The translations under genes and the position numbers were made by a program. Below the pieces are notes generated by a model. The model was not told where the DNA came from. It worked only from the letters and a program-made list of their open reading frames with translations, and searched no databases. From IMG/VR virus record IMGVR_UViG_3300030109_001891, positions 1 through 25,580 of that record: a DNA stretch of 25,580 nt. One strand, given 5' to 3'. This stretch comes from a virus. The number at the start of each line of letters is the position of its first letter. The stretch's first letter is position 1. This document shows positions 5,947 through 14,164 of this stretch, one piece after another.

Positions 5947-6258
5947 CTAATAATTAATTTCCCGGTTAAGATCTTTAATATCATAACTGTGTTCTCTAAC
6001 TTGATCTGCTAGTTGTCTGTATAAATTTTCTGCCATCTGCCATGTTGCTTCAGCAGAAGATAGTCTTGTATTGATATCTGTAATATTTTTTTCTAATACG
6101 CCTACATCTCTTTCAAGATTAGTAAGTCTTAATTCGTTTTGATTAATAGTGTCAGTAAGATTTACAATGTAACGAACGCCAGTAAATGTTCCGACTAGCA
6201 CTGAAGCTACTACGGGTACCATTACTATATTTTTCTTTAACAGATCTACTAAATTCAT
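5947..6258 (-). CDS. Single-pass membrane protein with coiled coil (holin- or spanin-like)
   Basis: A 103-aa protein with one transmembrane segment at about residues 11-33 (IVMVPVVASVLVGTFTGVRYIV). A heptad-rich helix follows to the end (LRLTNLERDVGVLEKNITDI and onward). Size and topology suit a holin-like or i-spanin-like lysis protein; sequence alone does not choose. The ribosome binding site GGAG is embedded in the last codons of the upstream zinc-ribbon gene, eight to ten bases from ATG 6256-6258. Confidence 0.65.
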   Translation of the reverse strand: MNLVDLLKKNIVMVPVVASVLVGTFTGVRYIVNLTDTINQNELRLTNLERDVGVLEKNITDINTRLSSAEATWQMAENLYRQLADQVREHSYDIKDLNREINY

Positions 6259-6265
6259 TAAGCAT

Positions 6266-6427
6266 TTATCTCCAGAATATTAATTTTTTAAACCAAGTCT
6301 TGATGGCTTCTATCCAATTGTGGTCCAGTGTTACTGTTTCCCAGACACAATCACAGAATTTACATTCCGCAATACCTCTATGTCTGTGTCCACAGTCCAT
6401 ACATATTCCATTTACTACTGTAATCAT
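6266..6427 (-). CDS. Small zinc-ribbon protein
   Basis: A 53-aa protein read from ATG 6425-6427. CMDCGHRHRGIAECKFCDC holds two CxxC pairs, with histidines between, and fits a small zinc ribbon. A tryptophan-rich amphipathic end follows (HNWIEAIKTWFKKLIFW) that could lie on the membrane. The frame is open further upstream to 6484. I prefer the later start because it forms a TAATG junction with the 57-aa gene, and the upstream extension is entirely antagonised by that gene's reading frame. Function unknown. Confidence 0.55.
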   Translation of the reverse strand: MITVVNGICMDCGHRHRGIAECKFCDCVWETVTLDHNWIEAIKTWFKKLIFWR

Positions 6428-6600
6428 TACAGTAGTCCTATGATTATTAACACTATGATAAGTGTAAAGATTCCAAAATGCCAATTCAATAATTCTTTTG
6501 GATGAAATAGGCTAGGATTCATTATTACATTGTACAAAAGATGTACTTGATCTTTAGTAAAAGACCACACCTTTCCTACTATATTTTTTAACTGATTCAT
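6427..6600 (-). CDS. Small membrane protein (57 aa)
   Basis: Read from ATG 6598-6600 to TAA 6427-6429. A soluble N-terminal part (MNQLKNIVGKVWSFTKDQVH) is followed by a C-terminal hydrophobic segment GIFTLIIVLIIIGLL that ends at the last residue, giving a tail-anchored topology. The preceding gene's stop and an AAGGGGGACTT ribosome binding site lie directly upstream; the downstream zinc-ribbon gene begins at a TAATG junction with its stop. It may be part of the lysis region. Small holin or unrelated membrane peptide cannot be separated. Confidence 0.55.
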   Translation of the reverse strand: MNQLKNIVGKVWSFTKDQVHLLYNVIMNPSLFHPKELLNWHFGIFTLIIVLIIIGLL

Positions 6601-6609
6601 AAGTCCCCC

Positions 6610-7266
6610 TTAATCGTTAGTTTCGTCTAAATTTTTCAGCTTATAATCATAGCTACCTTCTTCATGTTCGTCGGTAATCCATTTAGCTGAATTTTCTACG
6701 GAGTATATTTTACTGCTTACTAGTCTATTGATCAAGTTTTTATTTGGGTCCACACCCATTGATGCATCAAACATTTTAAGCCTATTATTGGGCTGTATTG
6801 CAAAGTTTCCGTCCTCTAATTCAAGAACGTGACCACACTTATGTTGGTCAGGTTTCTCTGCATAACCAAAATTTAACTCATTAAAGTCTCCTGCGCACCA
6901 GTCAATTGTAAATAAATACTTACCTTTACGTTTTACTTTACGTCTAGATATGTATTGCATAGTGGCACCTGCTAATTCATAAAAAGTTGTAACACTTACG
7001 TTGTAACTAAAGCTGTCCCACATCACTAACTCATCAAGTGGTAATTCTTTGACTCCAGGTTTGGTGCAGAAAGCTGAGATAGGTGCTCTCCACCATAGAC
7101 CACCATCTTCCATTAAGAAATGAAACATAGGTACTCTGTTTGGAATAGAACTAAAACCAAATACTCCTACTTCAAAATATTTATCGTGTGAATCTTTTTG
7201 ATCTCTTAGATAGTTACCCCTGACATAACATTCTATGACAGGTATGTTTGCATTTAGATAAGCCAT
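6610..7266 (-). CDS. Conserved phage protein next to DNA polymerase, unknown function
   Basis: A 218-aa protein read from ATG 7264-7266 (MAYLNANIPVIECYVRGNYL), two bases after the polymerase stop. The frame extends to a TTG at 7290 inside the polymerase gene, but the ATG fits the operon better. Features include MFHFLMEDGGLWWRAPISAFC, a LDELVMWDSFSYNVSV stretch, YLFTIDWCAGDFNE and a GHVLELEDGNFAIQPNNR segment; it is a soluble, aromatic-rich alpha/beta protein with no catalytic motif I recognise. From memory, close relatives occur in many marine podoviruses and siphoviruses near replication genes. Confidence 0.7.
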   Translation of the reverse strand: MAYLNANIPVIECYVRGNYLRDQKDSHDKYFEVGVFGFSSIPNRVPMFHFLMEDGGLWWRAPISAFCTKPGVKELPLDELVMWDSFSYNVSVTTFYELAGATMQYISRRKVKRKGKYLFTIDWCAGDFNELNFGYAEKPDQHKCGHVLELEDGNFAIQPNNRLKMFDASMGVDPNKNLINRLVSSKIYSVENSAKWITDEHEEGSYDYKLKNLDETND

Positions 7267-7268
7267 AA

Positions 7269-9125
7269 TTAACCATTTATCTCTCCCCAAGTGTTTGCTA
7301 ATTCGCAGTCTACTTTGTTAGGGACTTCCAGAGTAACTGCATCCTGCATGATCTCAACAATTTTGTTTGCTTGTTCTTGATCTTTAACAGAAATACAAAG
7401 TTCATCATGAATTTGTACGTGAGCCACTATACCATTTTTGTATAAATCTAACATGGCTTTCTTTGTCATATCAGCCGCGCTACCTTGAATTAATTTGTTT
7501 AAAGATTTGTAAGTAAATGCTCTTCTAATCCCTGGTCCATGTTCCTGTAATGCATCCTCATGAGGCAATGCTTTATGCATACCGAATTGATTAGGTTCCC
7601 ATAAATGAAACCTACACAATCGTCCCAAGAGAGTTCGAATTTGACCACGCTCTTGGGCACGATTGGAAGCACTATTCATTAACTGCTTAACGAAGGGAAC
7701 TTTAGCGTGGTATTGATCGAACAATTCTACTGCTTTGTCTTTTGATACACCTAGTTCGGCCTGGAGTTTTGCTTTACCCATACCATAAAATAATCCAAGG
7801 TTAATTACCTTGGCTTGTGATCTTGGAATCTTTGCCATGTCTGCTACGACCTGGTGAAAGTCCGTTGAGGTGTCATTTTCATAATTATCTATTACGTCAT
7901 TTACAGACGGAAATTTGTGTAAAGAGGCATAATGCACTACCAACCTAGGTTCTTGCTGAGAATAGTCAAAACTACCCCATCTATGGCCCTTCTCGGGTAT
8001 AAATATAGACCTAATCATAGGTCCAAGATCCTTGTTTCTAGCAGGAAGTTGCTGTAAATTAGGGTTCGAGTAACTAAATCTACCTGTCACAGTTCCGCCT
8101 TGATCTGACCTTATTTGATTTATGTCAGCATGGATACGACCTTTGTGTTCATGTTTAATTATGGTATCTATAAATGTAGTATGAGCCTTATTAACTTCTC
8201 TAGCCTTAGCAATCATTCTAACTACAGGATGTTCATGATTCGAAATAAAATTCTTAGTAAAAGAAGGTGCCTTTGATTTTGCAGTTCTTTCATAAGCTAA
8301 ACCAAGTTTATCAAAAACTTTGGCAACACTTCTTGCAGCCATTAGTTGAACATCTACTCCTGTTTCTTTTTTTATTTGGTGGAGTAATGTTTCTTCTTGC
8401 AATGTTAATTGTTGCTTCAATTTATGAGCTCTTTCAACGTCCACTCTCACCCCAAGAAATCTCATGTCTACCAGACAAGGAAACAGATCCGTCTCAAGTT
8501 CAAAAATAGATTCTACATCTTGGTGTAGTAATTCTTTTTTAAATATCTGCCAAAGTTCTAAAGTAAGTTCTGCATCTTTCTCTGCGTAAGATCCCACATA
8601 CATTGCTGGCAGTTGCCACATATCTGCTTTAGGATCTAATCCTCTAGACTTTGCTTCTTCATTTAATGCAGATTCATTTTTACCGTGACCTAAATAATCC
8701 CAAGACAAACTATTTAAATCAAATCTAAATCTATTCTCATCAATCAATGATGCTGCAATCATAGTGTCTACTATCTGTCCATTAATCTTAAGACCCATAG
8801 ATCTAATCCAACAAACATCATACATAGCGTTGTGAAATATTTTTATAGCATCACTATCTAATATATCTTGAAACCAATTTAAGGTTCTCTTACGATCCAT
8901 GTTTGGCCCTGATCCGTGAGCAATTGGAAAATAAAATTTTCTACCCGGGACAGCAACAGCAATACCTACTACTTCACCATTACCAATAATAGCACCACTA
9001 CCTTTAGATTTTAAGTCGGGATCTCTTGTCTCTAAGTCAATTGCAATCTCATCATATTTTCTTAGATCTGGATACTCTTCTGGTTCATTCCATTCAGTCT
9101 GTGCTTCAAATAGAGGTACTTTCAT
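7269..9125 (-). CDS. polA: Family A DNA polymerase with 3'-5' exonuclease
   Basis: A 618-aa replicative polymerase. The exonuclease domain shows DLET (D30, E32), HNAMYD (N99, D103) and YAEKD (Y180, D184), all expected carboxylates present. The polymerase domain shows FDYSQQEPRL (D387, motif A), RSQAKVINLGLFYGMG (R435, K439, Y447, motif B) and VQIHDEL (H573, D574, E575, motif C). L443 aligns with E. coli Phe762. There is no 5'-3' exonuclease domain, as usual for phage enzymes. In published virioplankton surveys Leu at this site is widespread and has been linked to slower or temperate replication. The start overlaps a 36-aa gene upstream as ATGA. Confidence 0.97.
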   Translation of the reverse strand: MKVPLFEAQTEWNEPEEYPDLRKYDEIAIDLETRDPDLKSKGSGAIIGNGEVVGIAVAVPGRKFYFPIAHGSGPNMDRKRTLNWFQDILDSDAIKIFHNAMYDVCWIRSMGLKINGQIVDTMIAASLIDENRFRFDLNSLSWDYLGHGKNESALNEEAKSRGLDPKADMWQLPAMYVGSYAEKDAELTLELWQIFKKELLHQDVESIFELETDLFPCLVDMRFLGVRVDVERAHKLKQQLTLQEETLLHQIKKETGVDVQLMAARSVAKVFDKLGLAYERTAKSKAPSFTKNFISNHEHPVVRMIAKAREVNKAHTTFIDTIIKHEHKGRIHADINQIRSDQGGTVTGRFSYSNPNLQQLPARNKDLGPMIRSIFIPEKGHRWGSFDYSQQEPRLVVHYASLHKFPSVNDVIDNYENDTSTDFHQVVADMAKIPRSQAKVINLGLFYGMGKAKLQAELGVSKDKAVELFDQYHAKVPFVKQLMNSASNRAQERGQIRTLLGRLCRFHLWEPNQFGMHKALPHEDALQEHGPGIRRAFTYKSLNKLIQGSAADMTKKAMLDLYKNGIVAHVQIHDELCISVKDQEQANKIVEIMQDAVTLEVPNKVDCELANTWGEING

Positions 9126-9232
9126 TTTTTATAACCATATCCTTTTTTTCTACTTCCATATAATTTTTGCCATGACCATGAAGTTAAAGCTGTGGAATAA
9201 TGATATATTTTTTCTAGTATGTACTTAATCAT
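9122..9232 (-). CDS. Tiny basic protein (36 aa)
   Basis: Read from ATG 9230-9232 to TGA 9122-9124. The product begins MIKYILEKIYHYSTALTSW and ends GSRKKGYGYKK: an amphipathic aromatic helix with a Lys/Arg/Gly/Tyr tail. It fills the gap between the 66-aa gene and the polymerase exactly. Its start overlaps the upstream stop as ATGA and its stop overlaps the polymerase start as ATGA, which is strong evidence that it is translated. No family or function recognised. Confidence 0.55.
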   Translation of the reverse strand: MIKYILEKIYHYSTALTSWSWQKLYGSRKKGYGYKK

Positions 9233-9429
9233 TTTTTTACCTCGTATACATATTTGTTTTCTATTATTTTAGTCATCTTATCTTTGTTACTAAATGCATA
9301 TAAAGCTGCACTATAATCATGAGGAAATATTTCCCATGCAAGGTCTTTCTCTAGTCCAAGATAAATTTCTAAATTAAATTTATTTTTAGCAAACTTAATT
9401 GTTTTGCGTACAGTAGATTTTTTTGGCAT
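9229..9429 (-). CDS. Small hypothetical protein (66 aa)
   Basis: A basic protein (MPKKSTVRKTIKFAKNKFNL) followed by a more acidic, aromatic middle (EKDLAWEIFPHDYSAALYAF). No recognised domain. It joins the DUF3310 gene upstream by TAATG and the 36-aa gene downstream by ATGA, inside the replication operon. Confidence 0.6.
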   Translation of the reverse strand: MPKKSTVRKTIKFAKNKFNLEIYLGLEKDLAWEIFPHDYSAALYAFSNKDKMTKIIENKYVYEVKK

Positions 9430-9677
9430 TACTTTTTCTTTTTCATGTCGTTCATTTTTAACATCTCTAGCTGACAGTAATGTACAATCTTTTTAAGGTC
9501 TTCTACTCCCCCCTTCCGCTGATAACGACAAACGTATTTCACAACATTGCCTTGAAAGAATGAGAGATCATTTTTAGAAATAAACTCGTAAGGTTGAATG
9601 GGAAATTTTGTGTAGTGATTCCCGCCTACCTGAGTATACTGTGGAAATGATTCTTTAAATATATCTTCTGCTGTCAT
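9429..9677 (-). CDS. DUF3310-family protein
   Basis: An 82-aa protein read from ATG 9675-9677. QVGGNHYTKFPIQPYEFI is the DUF3310 signature, followed by SFFQGNVVKYVCRYQRKGGVEDLKKIVHYCQL, which matches the rest of the family (annotated in some phages as a nucleotide-kinase-like SaV protein). The frame stays open to 9755 within the helicase gene, but the chosen ATG overlaps the helicase stop as ATGA and gives the usual domain length. Biochemical role not established for this family. Confidence 0.85.
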   Translation of the reverse strand: MTAEDIFKESFPQYTQVGGNHYTKFPIQPYEFISKNDLSFFQGNVVKYVCRYQRKGGVEDLKKIVHYCQLEMLKMNDMKKKK

Positions 9678-11134
9678 AGTGGATATCCCTTTCGTTCTAT
9701 TTTTGCTCTCATTAAATATAAGTTTCTTTTTGCTCTCGTGCAACCTACATACCATACTCTGTGCTCTTCGTCACGCTTTATTATACTTTTGGTCGTAGCT
9801 TCCCTTATCTTTTTAGCATTGTCCAATACTAAAATTACATTCTTACATTCACCACCTTTTGCAGCATGAATGGTAGATACTTTGATTCGTGCTTCATCAC
9901 TTAATTTTTCTTTATTTGACAACATTAATCTTATATAAATTTTGTCTTCAGCAGGTGCGTTATCAAAACATTCAAACCATTTTAAATTATAATTCATTCT
10001 GTCTTTTATAAGTTCTCTGTTTCCTAAGTATTCTATTATATCTGCTCTGGCGGTATCAGTTATTGTTTCACCATTTAACCATTTATTGTGACTAACAATT
10101 GCTTTGTAAAGTTTAGTGTTGTAACTTTTTTGATGTCTGTTTTCATAATACAAACCTTTTACTTTTAAAAGATCACATACTTCTTTTGCTCTGGATAAAG
10201 TCCTAGTTAGTATTAACCAGTTGTCCTGGTAAAGATCTACATTTTCTAAACTATTGATTTTACTACACAATCCTTCTTCATCTCTTGGCAAATAATTTTT
10301 AGTTGCTCTGAGTCCTGCAATTCTTGCAGTAATAATTTCAGATACATCCTGTACTGCTTTTGGAATTCTTCTTGATCTTGATAATACTTTTTCTGTAGCA
10401 GGTTCTTGAATGAACCTATCAACATCTGCACCTGCCCAACCATATATTGCTTGGTCATCATCCCCAGCTAAATAAATATTTTTTGATTTAGATTTTAATA
10501 TGTCATAAAATTTCCATTGTATTGGAGATAGATCCTGAGCTTCATCAATAAATACTACATCAAAGTTTGGAATTTTATCTGGTTGTTGTACAATATCGTG
10601 AATCATATCTGTAAAGTCTACTAAGTTATTTATGTCTGGATGTTTGTAGTGATTATAATTTGCTTCAATGTGTTTTAACAAATCAGGTTTTACATTTGTT
10701 GAATGTTCACCAGTACAGTATTCATCCCATACTGGAATATCTTTTTCTTTTGCTTTTAAAATAATTTGAAAGTATTCATTATCGCAGGTTAAGTAAGGTG
10801 AGGCATCAGCATCTTTTTTAGCATTGACTCTTATACTTAATTGTTTTCCAAGATCATTGTAATGATAGTCTTGCATAACGTTTTCTTCTCTAAGTCCTAG
10901 ACTATGAAAAGCTAGAGAGTGTAAAGTTTGAAAATATCTAAGTTGTTTCTTTTTATACTCAGGATTTTTTTTAAGCATTCTATCTCTTGCTTCATGCGCT
11001 GCTTTACGAGTAAATGCAAAGTAACCTATTTTATTTACTGGCGTACCTACTCTTATGTAAGCCATGGCTCTTCGAATTAATTTTTCTGTTTTCCCTGTAC
11101 CTGGAGGGCCATATATCTTTGTAACCTTTGTCAT
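9674..11134 (-). CDS. UvrD/Rep-type superfamily 1 DNA helicase
   Basis: A 486-aa helicase with the SF1A motifs in order. GPPGTGKT (9-16) is the Walker A, YFAFTRKAAHEAR the Ia motif, FIDEAQD (195-201) the Walker B, and YLAGDDDQAIYGWAGA (221-236) the Q-to-motif III block. STIHAAKGGECKNVIL is motif V, and WYVGCTRAKRNLYL motif VI. At under 500 residues it is shorter than cellular UvrD or Rep (about 670-720 aa), as is common in phages. It may unwind the fork or act in recombination; no DnaB-like helicase is visible. It joins the primase gene by a TAATG junction. Confidence 0.93.
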   Translation of the reverse strand: MTKVTKIYGPPGTGKTEKLIRRAMAYIRVGTPVNKIGYFAFTRKAAHEARDRMLKKNPEYKKKQLRYFQTLHSLAFHSLGLREENVMQDYHYNDLGKQLSIRVNAKKDADASPYLTCDNEYFQIILKAKEKDIPVWDEYCTGEHSTNVKPDLLKHIEANYNHYKHPDINNLVDFTDMIHDIVQQPDKIPNFDVVFIDEAQDLSPIQWKFYDILKSKSKNIYLAGDDDQAIYGWAGADVDRFIQEPATEKVLSRSRRIPKAVQDVSEIITARIAGLRATKNYLPRDEEGLCSKINSLENVDLYQDNWLILTRTLSRAKEVCDLLKVKGLYYENRHQKSYNTKLYKAIVSHNKWLNGETITDTARADIIEYLGNRELIKDRMNYNLKWFECFDNAPAEDKIYIRLMLSNKEKLSDEARIKVSTIHAAKGGECKNVILVLDNAKKIREATTKSIIKRDEEHRVWYVGCTRAKRNLYLMRAKIERKGYPL

Positions 11135-12756
11135 TAAAGAATATCTTTTTTACTCTTCATTGGTAAGATTTCTATTTCATTTTCTTCTTTGTCAAAATAT
11201 TTCATAGAAACTTTTATACATCTTACAGGGTTATTAGATTTTTTTTCTGTTGCTTTTTTAGGATATCGTTTAGGATGTCTAAGTTCAGCATCAAAAAAAT
11301 CCATCAGCATTTGTCCTGTCCTGTCTATCTTAGCTTTCCATTCTTTATTTTTTAAAAAATTATAAAACGGATCAAATACAAAATAAGCAAAGCCATCAGT
11401 ATCAATCAAGGTACTACCACTTCTAAATGCAGCATCACTTACTGCTGGAACCCCATGAATATAATCTTCTAGATGTTTATGTAATACTTCTTTTGGTGAT
11501 GTACCTGGTGGAGCTTTTTCTGTTTTCATTCCTTGCCATAAAGTATCTAATACAGTTTGCATATCATCACCCTTGATCCGTGGTGGTGGAATAGGTGTAT
11601 GTGCTCCAATTAAACGTCTAAGTTTTTCTTGGTCCATGATGTAATTAATGTCTCTCGCAATTATTTGTTGCGTAGTTTCTCCTTCTACTTTGTCATTGTA
11701 GTGAACAGTAAATCTAAATTCTGGATCCGGTGAGTAGTCTATTTTAATTAATGCAGATAGTGTTGGAAACTTTTTAACTTTGTCTGATGCTACACCAAAC
11801 TTTCTTTTCAAACATTCTGATTTAACACACATACTATTAATAGGTTCTTCTGAACAAGTATGGCCTGCAGTATCTTTCTTGTACGCTTTAATTTTTTGTT
11901 TTACTTTTTCATCACCCCATATGTTATCGTAGACAATATAATTTCTAGCACCTTCTAAAAGTTTTTCTTCCCAATTATCAGGGTATTTCTTTTTAGCAAA
12001 CACCATGTAGTTATAAATAAATCTGTCTCTGTAATCATCTAGTTTAGATTTTGATAATCTTTGTAAACATACAGGACCATCTATAAATTCATCTGCACCA
12101 CCTGTAAGTTCAAGTCTAATTAATTCATCTGCAAACTCTTCTAGATCTTCTTTAGTCTTTGTGTTAGCCTCGACGACTTTTATAAATTGTTCGAAGGTAA
12201 ACTCTGTACCATCTAGATTCACACCCACTCTTTCATTACGATTGTAATAAGGTAAATTAATAAAATTACCATTAATTGGTTTTTGATCTGAGCCTATACC
12301 AAGTTGTGTTTGTTTTGGAAATATTTCTGTTGATGCTTTTAAATCAAACGTAAATAATAATTTGTCTAAAAAGTTTCTTACAAAACTTGCTTTGACCGGT
12401 TCTTTAAAAAACACATAAATATGTAGTCCACCACTTTTAGATTTGACGGGTACTACGGGAATATTTTTCTTATCAATAATTTCTAAATACTTTCTTAAAT
12501 CAAAGTTATCGTACTCATCTGAGTCTATATCAATCGCTCCAAACTTTGCGAGTCCTTCATCATTACAAGGTTGGATACCAATAGACTTTTTACCTGTAAG
12601 GTGATCTAAATAATCTGACTCTAATAATTCTTTCGCTGCCCAACCATATTTTAATTTAAGTTTACCTGTAGCAGGATCTTTGTAAGCAGAGTTTATATCT
12701 GCATAACCATAGTCTCTTTTAAGACCTGTAAATATTTCTATAAATTTGTTTTCCAT
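11134..12756 (-). CDS. Archaeo-eukaryotic primase (PrimPol) superfamily protein
   Basis: A 540-aa protein whose N-terminal 200 residues match an AEP primase catalytic domain. GAIDIDSDE carries the D76-x-D78 metal pair, and SKSGGLHIYVFF (106-117) carries the conserved SxGGxH with H112. This is the pattern of AEP domains of the TOTE/PrimPol type. A Cys/His cluster HTCSEEPINSMCVKSEC at about 307-323 is like the PriCT or metal-binding region of such primases. The C-terminal 200 residues have no Walker motif, so the helicase half seen in many phage primase-helicases is absent. A good ribosome binding site (GAGGAAAG) precedes ATG 12756. It probably primes replication for the polymerase. Confidence 0.8.
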   Translation of the reverse strand: MENKFIEIFTGLKRDYGYADINSAYKDPATGKLKLKYGWAAKELLESDYLDHLTGKKSIGIQPCNDEGLAKFGAIDIDSDEYDNFDLRKYLEIIDKKNIPVVPVKSKSGGLHIYVFFKEPVKASFVRNFLDKLLFTFDLKASTEIFPKQTQLGIGSDQKPINGNFINLPYYNRNERVGVNLDGTEFTFEQFIKVVEANTKTKEDLEEFADELIRLELTGGADEFIDGPVCLQRLSKSKLDDYRDRFIYNYMVFAKKKYPDNWEEKLLEGARNYIVYDNIWGDEKVKQKIKAYKKDTAGHTCSEEPINSMCVKSECLKRKFGVASDKVKKFPTLSALIKIDYSPDPEFRFTVHYNDKVEGETTQQIIARDINYIMDQEKLRRLIGAHTPIPPPRIKGDDMQTVLDTLWQGMKTEKAPPGTSPKEVLHKHLEDYIHGVPAVSDAAFRSGSTLIDTDGFAYFVFDPFYNFLKNKEWKAKIDRTGQMLMDFFDAELRHPKRYPKKATEKKSNNPVRCIKVSMKYFDKEENEIEILPMKSKKDIL

Positions 12757-12771
12757 CTTTCCTCTTTAGTA

Positions 12772-12827
12772 GGGGTGACTCTACTCTCGCTTTGCCACCC
12801 CTGTTGCAACCATTCCCGGAGGGGAAT
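12772..12827. promoter_or_regulatory. Two inverted repeats between ssDNA-binding-like and primase genes
   Basis: The 72-bp gap holds GGGGTG...CACCCC (12772-12777 and 12796-12801, 18-nt loop) and ATTCCC-GGAG-GGGAAT (12812-12827). The second sits immediately after the upstream gene's stop. Neither has a T-run on the minus strand, so a partial terminator, processing site or ribosome-site shield before the primase are all possible. Confidence 0.35.
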
Positions 12828-12828
12828 T

Positions 12829-13611
12829 TTACATAATGTGAGCCGCTCCATCCGTAGACTTAGCAGTATCTTCCTCACCATGTTTAACTTGAATATCTCC
12901 TTTAGAAATACTTTCAGAAAAACTCTTAGCTTGTTGATAGGTGTTAGCGTCTTGGATTGGACCTGTCTTGCTCACTTCCCAACCAAACCACGTACCTTTG
13001 TCGTTAGACTGTTGTACGGTTTTTAGTTGATAAAGATGGCTAAAAGATGCGGGTGTGAACATACCGTTCTTACCTTGCATCTTTATACTTTGCATCATAC
13101 TATTCCATTTTCTACTAATTTTTAATTGAGTAGATTTCATAGCAATCAACGCAGTGGTTGGTGAAGCACTGTTGACTACAACAAAATGTTGAGCAGTCTT
13201 CTCGATATAATTACCGTTTGGAAGTCTATCTTTAAAGTCTGCACCTCTAGTTGTTTTAGTCATGATGTCACTTGATGAAGGATAGATATTAACTGGCGCA
13301 CCAGATCCATCTTTTCCTCTATCTTTCCACTCGACATACTCGAGTTTGTAGTAACATGGAATCACTGGGACTCCTTGCTCACCATTGAAGAGTTCACCCG
13401 TTACTGAATTATAAATCATTCCAGGTTCTGCACCTTCAACATACTTGCCGTCTCTCTTGTTTACTTCAGGAGATAACTGTCCAAGTATTTTAAGAAACGG
13501 TAATGCAAGATCATCTTGTCCTACCGCTCCAGTCTGCATATTTGCATCGGCTTCAAACACAACGTTTGTAGACAATGCACCATTCTTTTTTATTGTTGGT
13601 TCTTTGTTCAT
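12829..13611 (-). CDS. Probable phage ssDNA-binding / replication accessory protein
   Basis: A 260-aa soluble protein with no catalytic motif. Notable segments are LALPFLKILGQLSPEV near the start, EPGMIYNSVTGELF, VPVIPCYYKLEYVEWKDRG and LKISRKWNSMMQSIKMQGKN. The KGTWFGWEV segment and a polar, acidic-rich C-terminal tail (EEDTAKSTDGA) follow. A beta-rich core with an acidic tail and a place at the head of the replication operon suggest a gp2.5-like or other ssDNA-binding role. From memory, relatives in marine phages are annotated both as ssDNA-binding and as hypothetical, so the role is tentative. The ribosome binding site is AAGGAAATAG. Confidence 0.55.
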   Translation of the reverse strand: MNKEPTIKKNGALSTNVVFEADANMQTGAVGQDDLALPFLKILGQLSPEVNKRDGKYVEGAEPGMIYNSVTGELFNGEQGVPVIPCYYKLEYVEWKDRGKDGSGAPVNIYPSSSDIMTKTTRGADFKDRLPNGNYIEKTAQHFVVVNSASPTTALIAMKSTQLKISRKWNSMMQSIKMQGKNGMFTPASFSHLYQLKTVQQSNDKGTWFGWEVSKTGPIQDANTYQQAKSFSESISKGDIQVKHGEEDTAKSTDGAAHIM

Positions 13612-13615
13612 GTTT

Positions 13616-14164
13616 CTATTTCCTTGTTATTTTGGTTCTGTTTCCTGCGAACACGTTAAATAGATCCGTGGGCATATCATCACCCTTTTCGATACGCTCA
13701 CGAACCAATGCTTTAAGTGTCATAGGCTCAACCTTTAACTTCTGGGTGGGTTGATATCCATGACCTTGCGCAAGGACAGCATAATCTGCCGCCTTGTTAT
13801 CCTCGTTACGACCAAAGGAAACGGTAATCTCATTTTTAATAAGATCCCCTAAGCCATTATTACGAAGCCAGTTGAATGCTTCTTCCTGTTTTGCTTTAGG
13901 AATTGAAGCACCATAGACGGGTTTGACTTCTACGCCAGCCCCATCTGATAAACTAAATTTTGATATATTCATTTCTGTCATCATCGTAGGTATAACCTCA
14001 CCCGATAAAACGTCCATATCATTTTTTAGTTTTTTTAATTCTTCTTCTTTTGCAGCGAACTTATCTTCCATGGTTCTTAATTTAATAACCTGTTCTGATA
14101 GTTCTTTCATGTCATTCGTGTTTGCTAACGAATCGACTTTGTCTTCTTCTAAGTTTATACTCAT
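13616..14164 (-). CDS. Conserved phage coiled-coil protein of replication operon
   Basis: A 182-aa protein with an N-terminal coiled coil (about residues 10-52, LSEQVIKLRTMEDKFAAKEE and onward), then a compact domain with FSLSDGAGVEVKPVYGASIP, AFNWLRNNGLGDLIKNEITV and SFGRNED. A C-terminal MTLKALVRERIEKGDDMPTD segment follows. This pattern belongs to a phage family common in marine and other phages that I recognise but cannot name a function for. As first gene of the replication operon it follows the promoter at 14201-14228 and an AAAGG ribosome binding site. A scaffold or loader role would be speculation. Confidence 0.7.
   Translation of the reverse strand: MSINLEEDKVDSLANTNDMKELSEQVIKLRTMEDKFAAKEEELKKLKNDMDVLSGEVIPTMMTEMNISKFSLSDGAGVEVKPVYGASIPKAKQEEAFNWLRNNGLGDLIKNEITVSFGRNEDNKAADYAVLAQGHGYQPTQKLKVEPMTLKALVRERIEKGDDMPTDLFNVFAGNRTKITRK

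Noticed and set aside
6186-6505. Rightward frames opposite the zinc-ribbon and membrane protein genes
   Set aside because: They lie opposite a tightly packed leftward run with good ribosome sites and conserved motifs, and show no domain or start signal.
7267-7290. Longer start (TTG) for the gene after the polymerase
   Set aside because: The ATG at 7264-7266 sits two bases after the polymerase stop and begins the recognisable protein.
9681-9688. GGATATCC palindrome, possible second operator
   Set aside because: It matches only eight bases of the 2473-2482 site, lies in the helicase coding end, and no promoter is near.
9678-9755. Longer start for the DUF3310 gene
   Set aside because: The extension is read inside the helicase gene; the ATG overlapping the helicase stop as ATGA gives the usual protein length.
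10246-10461. Leftward 71-aa frame
   Set aside because: It lies entirely inside the helicase gene, in another frame, with no junction to neighbours.
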